Shown: positions 39,376 to 47,060 of the stretch, piece after piece
How the letters are laid out: each line of letters opens with the position of its first letter
Numbering within the stretch: position 1 is the stretch's first letter
Origin: Flavobacterium enshiense
Lineage (GTDB): Bacteria > Bacteroidota > Bacteroidia > Flavobacteriales > Flavobacteriaceae
Direction of reading: 5' to 3'
DNA length: 64,000 nt
NCBI RefSeq assembly: GCF_022836875.1
Contig: NZ_CP090376.1
Span: 1 to 64,000, forward strand
Program-made: the position numbers and the translations under genes
The notes under the pieces: model-generated
The model's input: the letters and a program-made list of their open reading frames with translations, nothing else
Told to the model about the DNA's origin: nothing
Databases searched by the model: none

Positions 39376-39413
39376 GGTTTAGGCCTTGAGAAAAACTCTC
39401 AAAGGCCTAAACC
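39376..39413 (-). other. Hairpin between rplL and rpoB
   Basis: Sixteen-base-pair stem with a single bulge: GGTTTAGGCCTTGAGA (39376-39391) against 39397-39413. It starts 24 bases after the rplL stop. The downstream bases ATTTTGCGTATAAT are not a good T run. E. coli has an attenuator plus RNase III site at the same place, so a similar role in lowering rpoBC output is likely. Confidence 0.75.
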
Positions 39414-39436
39414 TAGCTTATATAACTTAAGTCAGC

Positions 39437-39805
39437 TTATTTAAGCTCAACTGCAGCTCCTGCTTCTTCTAAAGCTTTCTTAAGACCTTCTGCTTCGTCT
39501 TTAGAAACACCTTCTTTAACGTTAGTTGGAGCAGCATCTACTAAATCTTTAGCTTCTTTAAGTCCTAAACCTGTTAATTCTTTAACAGCTTTAACAACTC
39601 CTAATTTAGAAGCTCCAGCATCTTTCAATACTACAGTGAATTCAGTTTGCTCTTCAGCAGCAGCTTCACCTCCACCTGCAGCAACTACTACAGCAGCAGC
39701 AGCCGGCTCGATTCCATACTCGTCTTTTAATATTGTTGCTAATTCGTTAACTTCTTTAACTGTTAAGTTAACTAATTGTTCTGCGAATTGTTTCAAATCT
39801 GCCAT
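39437..39805 (-). CDS. rplL: Ribosomal protein L7/L12 (bL12)
   Basis: Stalk protein that recruits translation factors. 122 residues: N-terminal dimerisation domain (1-35), a flexible alanine/glycine-rich hinge (about 35-50) and the C-terminal factor-binding domain ending [20 protein letters not shown].. Transcribed after rplJ with a 54-base gap. Confidence 0.98.
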   Translation of the reverse strand: MADLKQFAEQLVNLTVKEVNELATILKDEYGIEPAAAAVVVAAGGGEAAAEEQTEFTVVLKDAGASKLGVVKAVKELTGLGLKEAKDLVDAAPTNVKEGVSKDEAEGLKKALEEAGAAVELK

Positions 39806-39859
39806 TTTTTCTATCTTTTAAAATGATTTGTAAAATATAATAATTAATTAGTGCTAAAC

Positions 39860-40357
39860 TTATTCAGCTCCCTCTTCGTCTTTGAATTGGTTCTTAAGAG
39901 CAGAAATAACTCTTTGAGCTGGTGATTGTAATAATCCGATGATTTCTCCAATAACCTCTTCTTTCGATTTAAGAGACGCTAACGAATCAAGTAAGTTATC
40001 TCCAATGTAGATTTCTTCGTTGATGTAAGCACCTTTTAATAAAGGCTTATCAGATTTTTTACGGAATTCTTTGATAATTTTTGCAGGAGCGTTAGCTGTA
40101 TCTGCAATTAATATAGAAGTGTTTCCTTTTAAAACTGTAGTCAATTCACCGAAGTTTGTTTCAGAAGCTTCCATTGCTTTTTCAAGTAATGTATTCTTAA
40201 CAACCTCTAATTTGATACCCGCTTTAAAACAAGCTCTTCTTAAGTTTGAAGTAGTATCTGCATTAAGTCCAGAAATATCAGCTAAATATACTATATTTCT
40301 ACCAGCCAACTGTGCAGTTAAATCTTCAATCGCGATTGATTTTTCTTCTCTAGTCAT
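39860..40357 (-). CDS. rplJ: Ribosomal protein L10 (uL10)
   Basis: Stalk base protein that carries the L7/L12 dimers on its C-terminal helix. 165 residues, normal; MTREEKSIAIEDLTAQL start and FRKKSDKPLLKGAYI are typical. It lies 22 bases after rplA, so there is no room for a long L10 autoregulatory leader between them. Confidence 0.97.
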   Translation of the reverse strand: MTREEKSIAIEDLTAQLAGRNIVYLADISGLNADTTSNLRRACFKAGIKLEVVKNTLLEKAMEASETNFGELTTVLKGNTSILIADTANAPAKIIKEFRKKSDKPLLKGAYINEEIYIGDNLLDSLASLKSKEEVIGEIIGLLQSPAQRVISALKNQFKDEEGAE

Positions 40358-40379
40358 ACTAAAAATTTTTAACTACCAA

Positions 40380-41069
40380 TTAAACTGCTTTAGGATCTAA
40401 AGCAATTGCAGGACTCATCGTAGATGAGATGTGGATACTCTTAATATAAGTACCTTTTGCTGCAGTTGGTTTCAATTTGATTAATGTTTGAATAATTTCG
40501 TGAGCGTTCTCTGTGATTTTTTGAGCATCAAAAGAAATTCTTCCGATTCCAGCGTGAACGATTCCTGTTTTATCAACTTTAAAGTCGATTTTACCAGCTT
40601 TAACTTCTTCAATAGCTTTTGCTACATCCATAGTTACAGTACCTGTTTTAGGGTTTGGCATCAAACCTCTTGGACCTAAAACACGTCCTAATGGACCTAA
40701 TTTACCCATAACAGCCGGCATAGTGATGATTACATCAACATCTGTCCAACCATCTTTGATTTTTTGTAAATAGTCATCTAAACCTACGTGGTCAGCACCT
40801 GCCGCTTTAGCTTCAGCTTCTTTATCTGGAGTAACTAATGCTAATACTCTAACATCTTTTCCAGTACCGTGAGGTAAAGTAACAACGCCTCTTACCATTT
40901 GATTCGCTTTTCTAGGATCTACTCCTAATTTCACTGCGATATCAACAGACTCATCAAATTTTGCAGAAGCAACTTCTTTAATTAATGCAGATGCATCTTT
41001 CAAAGAGTATAATTTGTTCTTCTCAATTTTTGCTGCAGCCTCTTTTTGCTTTTTTGTCAATTTTGCCAT
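40380..41069 (-). CDS. rplA: Ribosomal protein L1 (uL1)
   Basis: 229 residues. Binds 23S rRNA at the L1 stalk and, in many bacteria, represses its own operon by binding a copy of that site in the rplK leader. [15 protein letters not shown] is the diagnostic signature (about residues 125-140). It starts 19 bases after the rplK stop. See the leader hairpin at 41543-41572. Confidence 0.98.
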   Translation of the reverse strand: MAKLTKKQKEAAAKIEKNKLYSLKDASALIKEVASAKFDESVDIAVKLGVDPRKANQMVRGVVTLPHGTGKDVRVLALVTPDKEAEAKAAGADHVGLDDYLQKIKDGWTDVDVIITMPAVMGKLGPLGRVLGPRGLMPNPKTGTVTMDVAKAIEEVKAGKIDFKVDKTGIVHAGIGRISFDAQKITENAHEIIQTLIKLKPTAAKGTYIKSIHISSTMSPAIALDPKAV

Positions 41070-41088
41070 GTCTTAATTCTTTATAGGA

Positions 41089-41526
41089 TTAAAAAGGAGC
41101 TGTTCCTGATACTGTTATACCCATAGATCTAGCTGTTCCGGCAACCATACTCATTGCTTTCTCGATTTCGAAAGCATTCAGGTCAGCCATTTTGTCTTCA
41201 GCGATAGCTCTAATTTGATCCCAAGTAACGTTAGCTACTTTTTTACGGTTCGGTTGCCCTGAACCAGACTTTAATTTAGCTGCTTCTAATAATTGAATTG
41301 CAGCAGGTGGCGTTTTAACAACAAAGTCAAAAGACTTGTCTTTATACACAGTAATTTGTACTGGTAAAACTTTGCCAGGTTTATCTTGTGTTCTAGCATT
41401 GAACTGCTTACAGAACTCCATGATATTAACCCCAGCAGCCCCCAAAGCAGGTCCAACCGGTGGCGAAGGATTCGCGGCACCTCCCTTAACTTGTAGTTTA
41501 ACTACTTTACTAATTTCTTTAGCCAT
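41089..41526 (-). CDS. rplK: Ribosomal protein L11 (uL11)
   Basis: 145 residues, GTPase-associated centre protein. [20 protein letters not shown] at about 15-34 and the C-terminal signature near [14 protein letters not shown] are typical. First gene of rplK-rplA; a hairpin with an asymmetric loop precedes it (41543-41572). Confidence 0.98.
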   Translation of the reverse strand: MAKEISKVVKLQVKGGAANPSPPVGPALGAAGVNIMEFCKQFNARTQDKPGKVLPVQITVYKDKSFDFVVKTPPAAIQLLEAAKLKSGSGQPNRKKVANVTWDQIRAIAEDKMADLNAFEIEKAMSMVAGTARSMGITVSGTAPF

Positions 41527-41542
41527 TTTTAAAAAAATTTAG

Positions 41543-41572
41543 CACATCTATCAATTGGAAGCGATTGATGTG
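41543..41572 (-). promoter_or_regulatory. rplK leader hairpin, candidate L1 operator
   Basis: On the RNA: CACAUC pairs with GAUGUG (41567-41572 and 41543-41548), then an asymmetric 3' internal loop GAUA and a short upper helix closed by CUUC. It lies 17 bases before the rplK ATG. L1 mRNA operators are two helices around an asymmetric loop, so the shape fits, but an alternative fold exists and no binding data are available. Confidence 0.4.
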
Positions 41573-41592
41573 GATTTATACATGTAACGATA

Positions 41593-42144
41593 TTATACTT
41601 TTTCAACTTGCATGAAACTCAATTCCAACGGAGTCTTTCTTCCAAAGATTTTCACCATTACCTCAAGTTTACGCTTTTCTTCATTCACTTTCTCAACAGT
41701 TCCATTGAAACCATTGAAAGGACCGTCAATTACTTTCACAGTTTCTCCAACTGAATACGGTATAGCTCCCTGATCTACCTTAACAGATAACTCATCCACT
41801 TTACCTAACATCCTGTTTACTTCCGCTTGTCTTAACGGCACCGCTTCCCCACCTTTTGTTTCACCCAAAAAACCAATTACACCGGTAATCGATTTGATGA
41901 TGTGTGGAATCTCTCCGGTTAAGTTAGCTTCAATCATAACATACCCTGGAAAATAAACACGGTCTTTGCTGATCTTTTTTCCATCACGTACCTGCACTAC
42001 TTTTTCAGTAGGAACCAATACCTGAGAAATATAATCACCCATACCCAAACGATTAATTTCCGTTTCGATATAGTTCTTAACCTTATTCTCCTGGCCGCTA
42101 ACCGCTCTAACTACATACCATTTTTTGACATTGTTATCAATCAT
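41593..42144 (-). CDS. nusG: Transcription termination/antitermination factor NusG
   Basis: 183 residues. NGN domain at the N-terminus (KWYVVRAVSGQENKVK), a KOW domain at the C-terminus (GETVKVIDGPFNGFNGTVEKV). It binds RNA polymerase and couples it to Rho or the ribosome. Located 10 bases after secE, as in most bacteria. Confidence 0.97.
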   Translation of the reverse strand: MIDNNVKKWYVVRAVSGQENKVKNYIETEINRLGMGDYISQVLVPTEKVVQVRDGKKISKDRVYFPGYVMIEANLTGEIPHIIKSITGVIGFLGETKGGEAVPLRQAEVNRMLGKVDELSVKVDQGAIPYSVGETVKVIDGPFNGFNGTVEKVNEEKRKLEVMVKIFGRKTPLELSFMQVEKV

Positions 42145-42154
42145 ATCAAAAAAA

Positions 42155-42352
42155 TTAAGCTTTTAACCAATTGAAGAAAAATCCTAATGCTTTAGCAAAA
42201 ACGGAATCCACTCCCCAAGTTGCTAACGCGAATAAAATAGAAAATAAAGCTACTATTATAGTTAACTTTTGTACTTCAGCCCATTCTGGCCAAGCAACAT
42301 TTGACTTTAACTCTTCAAATGCCTCCGTTATGTAATTAACAACCTTTGTCAT
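42155..42352 (-). CDS. secE: Preprotein translocase subunit SecE
   Basis: 65 residues from the ATG at 42350-42352 (MTKVVNYITEAF). The frame runs further upstream but into tRNA-Trp, so the longer form is rejected. One transmembrane helix (about 31-55), and the family motif ELKSNVAWPEWAE precedes it. Part of SecYEG. It follows tRNA-Trp by 15 bases. Confidence 0.95.
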   Translation of the reverse strand: MTKVVNYITEAFEELKSNVAWPEWAEVQKLTIIVALFSILFALATWGVDSVFAKALGFFFNWLKA

Positions 42353-42367
42353 TGTATATTGCTTTTG

Positions 42368-42438
42368 CACGGGCGGAGGGATTCGAACCCCCATCAACGG
42401 TTTTGGAGACCGCTATTCTACCCTTGAACTACGCCCGT
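42368..42438 (-). tRNA. tRNA-Trp (anticodon CCA)
   Basis: 71-base cloverleaf on the minus strand: acceptor stem ACGGGCG/CGCCCGT, discriminator G, anticodon loop CTCCAAA, T-arm GTTCGAATC. The CCA end is not encoded. It lies between the tuf terminator and secE. Confidence 0.96.
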
Positions 42439-42444
42439 TTGTTT

Positions 42445-42473
42445 AAAAAACCAGCAGCGAACCGCTGGTTTTT
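42445..42473 (-). terminator. Terminator-like hairpin after tuf
   Basis: Ten-base-pair stem AAAAACCAGC/GCTGGTTTTT with an 8-base loop and T run on the minus strand, 19 bases after the tuf stop and 7 bases before tRNA-Trp. Partial read-through must feed tRNA-Trp-secE-nusG unless an unseen promoter exists. Confidence 0.8.
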
Positions 42474-42492
42474 ATTATAGTGACTATATGAA

Positions 42493-43680
42493 TTAGTCTA
42501 AGATTTCAGTTACCTGCCCAGCACCTACAGTTCTACCACCTTCACGGATAGCGAAACGTAAACCTACTGATAAAGCGATTGGGCTCAACAATTGAACATC
42601 GATTGTTAAGTTATCACCTGGCATAACCATTTCAACACCTGCAGGTAAAGAGATAGTACCTGTTACGTCAGTTGTACGTACGTAGAACTGTGGACGGTAG
42701 TTATTATGGAATGGAGTGTGACGTCCACCTTCTTCTTTTTTCAAGATATAAACCTCAGCTTTGAAGTGAGCGTGTGGCTTAACAGATCCTGGCTTAATAA
42801 TAACCATACCTCTTTTGATATCAGCTTTATCGATACCACGTAATAATAAACCTACGTTATCTCCAGCTTCACCTCTATCAAGGATTTTACGGAACATCTC
42901 AACTCCAGTGATTGTAGAAGTCAATTTCTCAGCCCCCATACCGATGATTTCAACAGCATCTCCAGTATTAGCAACTCCAGTTTCGATACGACCTGTAGCA
43001 ACAGTTCCACGACCTGTAATTGTAAATACGTCCTCAACCGGCATCAAGAATGGCTTCTCAACATCACGCATTGGCAATTCAATCCAGCTATCAACAGCAT
43101 CCATTAACGCCATAACAGTAGCAACCCATTGAGGCTCACCATTTAAAGCACCTAATGCAGAACCTTGAACAACTGGTCCGTTATCACCATCATATTGATA
43201 GAAAGACAATAAGTCTCTGATTTCCATCTCAACAAGCTCTAACAACTCAGCATCATCAACCATATCCACTTTGTTCATGAATACAACCATTCTAGGCACA
43301 CCAACCTGACGACCTAAAAGGATGTGCTCACGAGTTTGTGGCATTGGACCATCCGTAGCAGCAACTACTAAGATAGCACCGTCCATCTGAGCAGCACCAG
43401 TAACCATGTTCTTAACGTAATCCGCGTGACCTGGACAGTCAACGTGAGCGTAGTGACGGTTAGCTGTAGAATACTCTACGTGAGAAGTGTTGATAGTAAT
43501 ACCTCTTTCTTTTTCTTCAGGAGCGTTATCGATTTGATCGAATGATTTAGCTTCTGATAAACCAGCGTCAGCTAATACTTTAGTAATAGCAGCAGTTAAA
43601 GTTGTTTTTCCGTGATCTACGTGTCCGATAGTTCCGATATTTAAATGGGGCTTCGAACGATCAAAGGTTTCTTTTGCCAT
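42493..43680 (-). CDS. tuf: Elongation factor Tu
   Basis: 395-residue GTPase that delivers aminoacyl-tRNA to the ribosome. [13 protein letters not shown] (G1), [12 protein letters not shown] (G3) and NKVDMVDD (G4) are intact. It follows three tRNA genes, as in the E. coli tufB locus, and is followed by a hairpin terminator. No Shine-Dalgarno sequence is present before this highly expressed gene, only an AT-rich stretch. Confidence 0.99.
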   Translation of the reverse strand: MAKETFDRSKPHLNIGTIGHVDHGKTTLTAAITKVLADAGLSEAKSFDQIDNAPEEKERGITINTSHVEYSTANRHYAHVDCPGHADYVKNMVTGAAQMDGAILVVAATDGPMPQTREHILLGRQVGVPRMVVFMNKVDMVDDAELLELVEMEIRDLLSFYQYDGDNGPVVQGSALGALNGEPQWVATVMALMDAVDSWIELPMRDVEKPFLMPVEDVFTITGRGTVATGRIETGVANTGDAVEIIGMGAEKLTSTITGVEMFRKILDRGEAGDNVGLLLRGIDKADIKRGMVIIKPGSVKPHAHFKAEVYILKKEEGGRHTPFHNNYRPQFYVRTTDVTGTISLPAGVEMVMPGDNLTIDVQLLSPIALSVGLRFAIREGGRTVGAGQVTEILD

Positions 43681-43731
43681 GATTTAATAATTTAATCTTA
43701 GTTATATAATTAGTGTTCAAATTTCAAATTG

Positions 43732-43803
43732 AGCCAATGACGGGATTTGAACCCGTGACCTCTTCCTTACCAAGGAAGCACTCTACCCCTGAGCTACACC
43801 GGC
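43732..43803 (-). tRNA. tRNA-Thr (anticodon GGT)
   Basis: 72 bases on the minus strand, acceptor GCCGGTG/CATTGGC (two G-U pairs), anticodon loop TTGGTAA. Sits 51 bases upstream of the tuf ATG; no encoded CCA. Confidence 0.96.
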
Positions 43804-43818
43804 AATCATACTTTTTTG

Positions 43819-43900
<82 letters not shown>

Positions 43901-43933
43901 AACTTCTTTTATTTTTCGTTGCTAAAAAACCAG

Positions 43934-44007
43934 AGCCGATGGAGGGACTCGAACCCACGACCTGCTGATTACAAATCAGCTGCTCTAGCCAGCTGAGCTA
44001 CACCGGC
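43934..44007 (-). tRNA. tRNA-Thr (anticodon TGT)
   Basis: 74 bases, acceptor GCCGGTG/CATCGGC, anticodon loop TTTGTAA. First gene of the tRNA-Thr-Tyr-Thr-tuf transcript; promoter at 44046-44074. Confidence 0.96.
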
Positions 44008-44016
44008 AACTACAAT

Positions 44017-44044
44017 AAAAAAAGTCCGCTATTTCTAACGGACT
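44017..44044 (-). terminator. Terminator of the xerC-hpf transcript, overlapping the tRNA start site
   Basis: Stem AGTCCG/CGGACT with a 10-base loop and T7 on the minus strand, 58 bases after the hpf stop. The promoter at 44046-44074 would start RNA inside or at the edge of its 5' arm. Confidence 0.8.
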
Positions 44045-44045
44045 G

Positions 44046-44074
44046 CAAATGTAGAGATTTTATTTTTTAATCAA
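44046..44074 (-). promoter_or_regulatory. Promoter of the tRNA-tuf operon
   Basis: TTG (44072-44074), 18 bases, TACATTTG (44046-44053) on the minus strand, an excellent Bacteroidota promoter. The predicted start, 4-6 bases downstream, falls at about 44040-44042, i.e. within the terminator stem of the upstream operon. Confidence 0.75.
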
Positions 44075-44102
44075 AATAATTTTTCTCTTTTTTTTTATTT
44101 TT

Positions 44103-44405
44103 TTAAGCATGCGCCCTAACAATTTCTTTTCTCTTCACCAAAAGACGCTCTAAAGAACCCACAGACAAATCCACAGCCTCTTCAAAGGTCTTACACTGCT
44201 TTTTAACTATAAAATCATCACCTGGCACCATAACCTTAACCTCCACTATCTTATTTTCTTTATCACTCGTATTATCCAATTTCAAGAAAACATCGGAAGA
44301 CACCACCCTGTCATAATACTTTTCTAACTTATCTAATCGTTCCTGAACAAAATCTACCAATTTTCTGTCAATGTTAAAATTAACAGCATGAACATTTACC
44401 TTCAT
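44103..44405 (-). CDS. hpf: Ribosome hibernation factor HPF/RaiA (short form)
   Basis: 100 residues from the ATG at 44403-44405 (MKVNVHAVNFNIDRKL); the frame extends into xerC but that start is not needed. Family residues include FVQERLDKLEKYYDRV and the basic C-terminal helix with LLVKRKE. It binds the 30S decoding centre in stationary phase to inactivate ribosomes. It starts 31 bases after the xerC stop and precedes the tRNA-tuf operon. Confidence 0.93.
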   Translation of the reverse strand: MKVNVHAVNFNIDRKLVDFVQERLDKLEKYYDRVVSSDVFLKLDNTSDKENKIVEVKVMVPGDDFIVKKQCKTFEEAVDLSVGSLERLLVKRKEIVRAHA

Positions 44406-44436
44406 AATAAAAATTTTTATTTGGTTACACTTTGAA

Positions 44437-45333
44437 TTATTTTCGGTTTCGCGGGTGAGCATCTTGATAAACTCGCTTCAATTCAGACAAACTGCTGTGC
44501 GTATAGATTTGAGTGGAAGATAAACTTGCGTGACCTAACAATTCTTTTACTGAATTTAAATCGGCTCCATTGTTAAGCAAATGGGTTGCAAATGTATGCC
44601 TAAGAACGTGGGGACTCTTTTTTGTTTTTTCAGAGACAGTACTAAAGTAATCATTTATTAATCGATAAACAAACGATTCACTTATTTTATGACCGTTTTT
44701 ATTCAATATTAACAAATTGCAATTTTCGATTGCAGTTAGTCGATTTCTCTCAATAATATAACGATTTAATAACGCAACAGTACACTCAAGAAGCGGAAGA
44801 ACACGTTCCTTATTCCGCTTCCCCAACACCTTAAATGTCTTGCTGTAAGCACTGTAATTTCCAAGTTCAAGCGCGATCAATTCAGCCCGACGCATACCGG
44901 TAGTATAAAAAAGCTCAATAATCAATCGATTTCGAATCCCTTCAAAGTCATCCGGATAATCATTTTCCTCAAACACCAATTTAAGTTCTTTTTCCGAAAA
45001 AGGAATCTGCACCTTCTTAGGTGTTTTTAAAGACTTATGCTTCTGAAGCGGACTTACCTCAATCTGCTTTGTCTTTAAAAGAAATTTATAAAACGATTTT
45101 AGCGATGATATTTTACGGTTAACCGAAGTATTGGAAATACCGTTTTCCACCAGAGAAACAATCCAACTTCGCACTTGAGAATAATCGACCGACTCCAAAA
45201 CCACATCTGAATCATGTTCTCCGAGGAATTTTTCAAACTCAAAAACATCGTTAAGATAAGCCGTAAGTGTGTGATGAGAATAGTTTTTCTCTTTCTGAAG
45301 ATAATCGTAATACGCCTGTTGAGTAGAAACCAT
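44437..45333 (-). CDS. XerC-type tyrosine recombinase
   Basis: 298 residues from the ATG at 45331-45333. N-terminal core-binding SAM-like domain, then the catalytic domain with Arg in [12 protein letters not shown], Lys in LGKRNKER, His-x-x-Arg in [14 protein letters not shown], His in LLGHASLSS and Tyr in TQIYTHSS: a full active set. It resolves chromosome dimers at dif in the usual case; no dif-like site or partner is visible here. A longer start at 45369 lies inside the rpsU terminator and is rejected. The terminator T run touches this ATG, so expression depends on read-through from rpsU. Confidence 0.93.
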   Translation of the reverse strand: MVSTQQAYYDYLQKEKNYSHHTLTAYLNDVFEFEKFLGEHDSDVVLESVDYSQVRSWIVSLVENGISNTSVNRKISSLKSFYKFLLKTKQIEVSPLQKHKSLKTPKKVQIPFSEKELKLVFEENDYPDDFEGIRNRLIIELFYTTGMRRAELIALELGNYSAYSKTFKVLGKRNKERVLPLLECTVALLNRYIIERNRLTAIENCNLLILNKNGHKISESFVYRLINDYFSTVSEKTKKSPHVLRHTFATHLLNNGADLNSVKELLGHASLSSTQIYTHSSLSELKRVYQDAHPRNRK

Positions 45334-45379
45334 AAAAAAACCGTTAGTTACAAAGTTAAAAAACTTCATATACTAACGG
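45334..45379 (-). terminator. rpsU terminator/attenuator abutting the xerC ATG
   Basis: Stem CCGTTAGT/ACTAACGG (45341-45348 and 45372-45379) around a 23-base AT-rich loop, followed on the minus strand by T7 that directly precedes the recombinase ATG. Confidence 0.7.
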
Positions 45380-45401
45380 CAATTTTATTATTCAAAAAAG
45401 A

Positions 45402-45596
45402 CTATGCTTCTAAAGAATCTCTTAGTCCTTGAATATATTGTGCTTTTTGAATTTGAGCTCTTCTTGTTACAGATGGCTTAGTAAACGCCTGACGTGCTCT
45501 TAACTGACGAACAGTTCCTGTTTTGTCGAATTTTCTCTTATAGCGCTTTAATGCTCTATCGATATTTTCTCCGTCTTTAATTGGGATAATTAACAT
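45402..45596 (-). CDS. rpsU: Ribosomal protein S21 (bS21)
   Basis: 64 residues; the KRYKRKFDKTGTVRQLRARQ segment and basic C-terminus are those of S21. In Bacteroidota S21 helps hold the 3' end of 16S rRNA so that the anti-Shine-Dalgarno sequence is hidden. Unlike all its neighbours here, this gene has a strong Shine-Dalgarno site, AGGAGGTG, 8 bases before the ATG (45605-45612). That fits autoregulation in which ribosomes lacking S21 preferentially translate rpsU. Its -7 element is at 45626-45633. Confidence 0.97.
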   Translation of the reverse strand: MLIIPIKDGENIDRALKRYKRKFDKTGTVRQLRARQAFTKPSVTRRAQIQKAQYIQGLRDSLEA

Positions 45597-45604
45597 TGTT
45601 TAGA

Positions 45605-45612
45605 CACCTCCT
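45605..45612 (-). promoter_or_regulatory. Strong Shine-Dalgarno site of rpsU
   Basis: AGGAGGTG on the minus strand, then TCTAAACA, then ATG. It is complementary to the 16S rRNA 3' end and is the only such site I found at gene starts examined in this window. Confidence 0.9.
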
Positions 45613-45625
45613 CTCGTTTAGGCCG

Positions 45626-45633
45626 CAAACTTA
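45626..45633 (-). promoter_or_regulatory. -7 element of rpsU
   Basis: TAAGTTTG on the minus strand, 29 bases before the ATG; no TTG at the expected distance. The leader would be only about 25 bases and start just before the Shine-Dalgarno site. Confidence 0.5.
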
Positions 45634-45773
45634 TAACTTTATTTTGAATTATGAATTATAAATTTTGAATTATTTTTCACACTGACTTTCAAGAAACAAG
45701 AACAAAAGCGTAAGCGAAGAGATTTTACTCAATGCTAACTTCTTCCGCTGTTTATTTCGTTCACGATTTCCCT

Positions 45774-45822
45774 AAAAAAGCAAAACCAAGAAACAATTTC
45801 TTGTTTCTTGGTTTTGCTTTTT
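45774..45822. terminator. Strong terminator after the acyl-CoA dehydrogenase gene
   Basis: Perfect 22-base-pair stem (45775-45796 and 45801-45822), loop TTTC, ends in A and T runs so it can work in both directions. It lies 19 bases after the dehydrogenase stop. Confidence 0.92.
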
Positions 45823-45841
45823 ATACTCTTAATTCAACCTA

Positions 45842-47014
45842 CTAATGTTTTACAGCCGGCTTGTAATTTTGCTTATCGATAATCATTTTCGATAAGATTT
45901 CTTTTAAGATCTCCGAAGTCCCTCCTCCGATTGGCCCTAAACGACTATCTCTTAACAATCGCGCTAAAGGATACTCTTCCATATAACCATAACCTCCTAA
46001 CATCTGCAAACAACTATAAATAGTTTCATCGGCTACTTTTGTTGACTTCAATTTAGCCATTGTAGCTTCTTTCACTACGTATTCCCCTTTATCCAAACGG
46101 GCTACAGTAGCATAATTGAACAACTTACAATGCTCTACATCCGTTGCATGCTCAACTATCGTATGTCTTAACGCCTGAAACTTATCGATTGTTCTTCCAA
46201 AAGCCTCACGCTCCGACATGTACTCTAAAGTGTATTCAATTGCATACTCTGCACTTGCATGTGCATTAATAGCCATAATTAATCGCTCTAAGGCAAAGTG
46301 CTGCATAATATACGGAAACCCTTTTCCTTCCTCTCCCATTAAATTCTCCGCAGGAATTTCAACATTATCAAATGCTATTTCAGCTGTATCAGAAGCTCTC
46401 CATCCTAATTTATCAAGTTTAGTAGCAGATATCCCTTCAATATTAGCATCCACCAAAAACATACTGATCCCTTTATTTCCAAGTTCCGAATTTGTTTTAG
46501 CTGCAACAACATAATAATCGGCATAAACTCCGTTTGTTATGAATGTTTTAGAGCCATTGATAACATACTTATCACCTTTTTTCACAGCTGTTGTACGCAT
46601 ACCTGCCACATCACTCCCACCAAAAGGCTCTGTTATACATAAAGCCCCTATTTTATCACCAGAAATACTAGTTGCTAAATATTCTTGCTTAATTCGTTCG
46701 TCTCCTTCTGCATTTAAATGAGTCATTGCTAAATAAGCATGTGCCCACATGGCAGCTGCAAAACCTCCGGATTTGATTCTTTGTAGCTCCTCTAAAAAGA
46801 TAACTGTGTAAAATAAATCCAAATTCAATCCGCCATAAGCCTCAGGATAACGCAATCCGAAGAAGCCCATTTCACCAAATTTTTTCCATATAAATCGTTC
46901 TATCGTTCCAGTTTTTTCCCATTTTTCAATATGAGGAACTACTTCTTTTTGCAAAAAATCTCGCAAACTCTCTCTAAATAATTGATGCTCTTCGGTAAAG
47001 TATAATGAATTCAT
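45842..47014 (-). CDS. Acyl-CoA dehydrogenase
   Basis: FAD enzyme that oxidises an acyl-CoA at the alpha-beta bond. 390 residues, normal. The FAD-binding CITEPFGGSDVAGM (about 130-143) and the C-terminal region LGGYGYMEEYPLARLLRDSRL, with a Glu as likely base and IGGGTSEI after it, are clear. The chain-length or branched-chain preference cannot be read from sequence; the glutaryl-like or short/branched-chain groups are possible. Monocistronic with a promoter that overlaps the end of the upstream gene (47070-47101). Confidence 0.93.
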   Translation of the reverse strand: MNSLYFTEEHQLFRESLRDFLQKEVVPHIEKWEKTGTIERFIWKKFGEMGFFGLRYPEAYGGLNLDLFYTVIFLEELQRIKSGGFAAAMWAHAYLAMTHLNAEGDERIKQEYLATSISGDKIGALCITEPFGGSDVAGMRTTAVKKGDKYVINGSKTFITNGVYADYYVVAAKTNSELGNKGISMFLVDANIEGISATKLDKLGWRASDTAEIAFDNVEIPAENLMGEEGKGFPYIMQHFALERLIMAINAHASAEYAIEYTLEYMSEREAFGRTIDKFQALRHTIVEHATDVEHCKLFNYATVARLDKGEYVVKEATMAKLKSTKVADETIYSCLQMLGGYGYMEEYPLARLLRDSRLGPIGGGTSEILKEILSKMIIDKQNYKPAVKH

Positions 47015-47060
47015 ACAGTTTGAATTATTTAACTATCTTACAATAGTTTGTTTATTTGTT

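Noticed and set aside
42353..42397. Longer SecE N-terminus
   Set aside because: The extra codons lie inside tRNA-Trp; the ATG at 42352 gives the usual SecE start.
42460..42520. TATAAT-like box just after tuf as a promoter for tRNA-Trp
   Set aside because: Bacteroidota sigma factors use TAnnTTTG rather than TATAAT, and the region is AT-rich enough to give this by chance.
44406..44462. Longer HPF N-terminus
   Set aside because: It overlaps the recombinase gene and has no family similarity; MKVNVHAV is the normal start.
45334..45369. Longer recombinase N-terminus
   Set aside because: The extra codons are the 3' arm and T run of the rpsU terminator.
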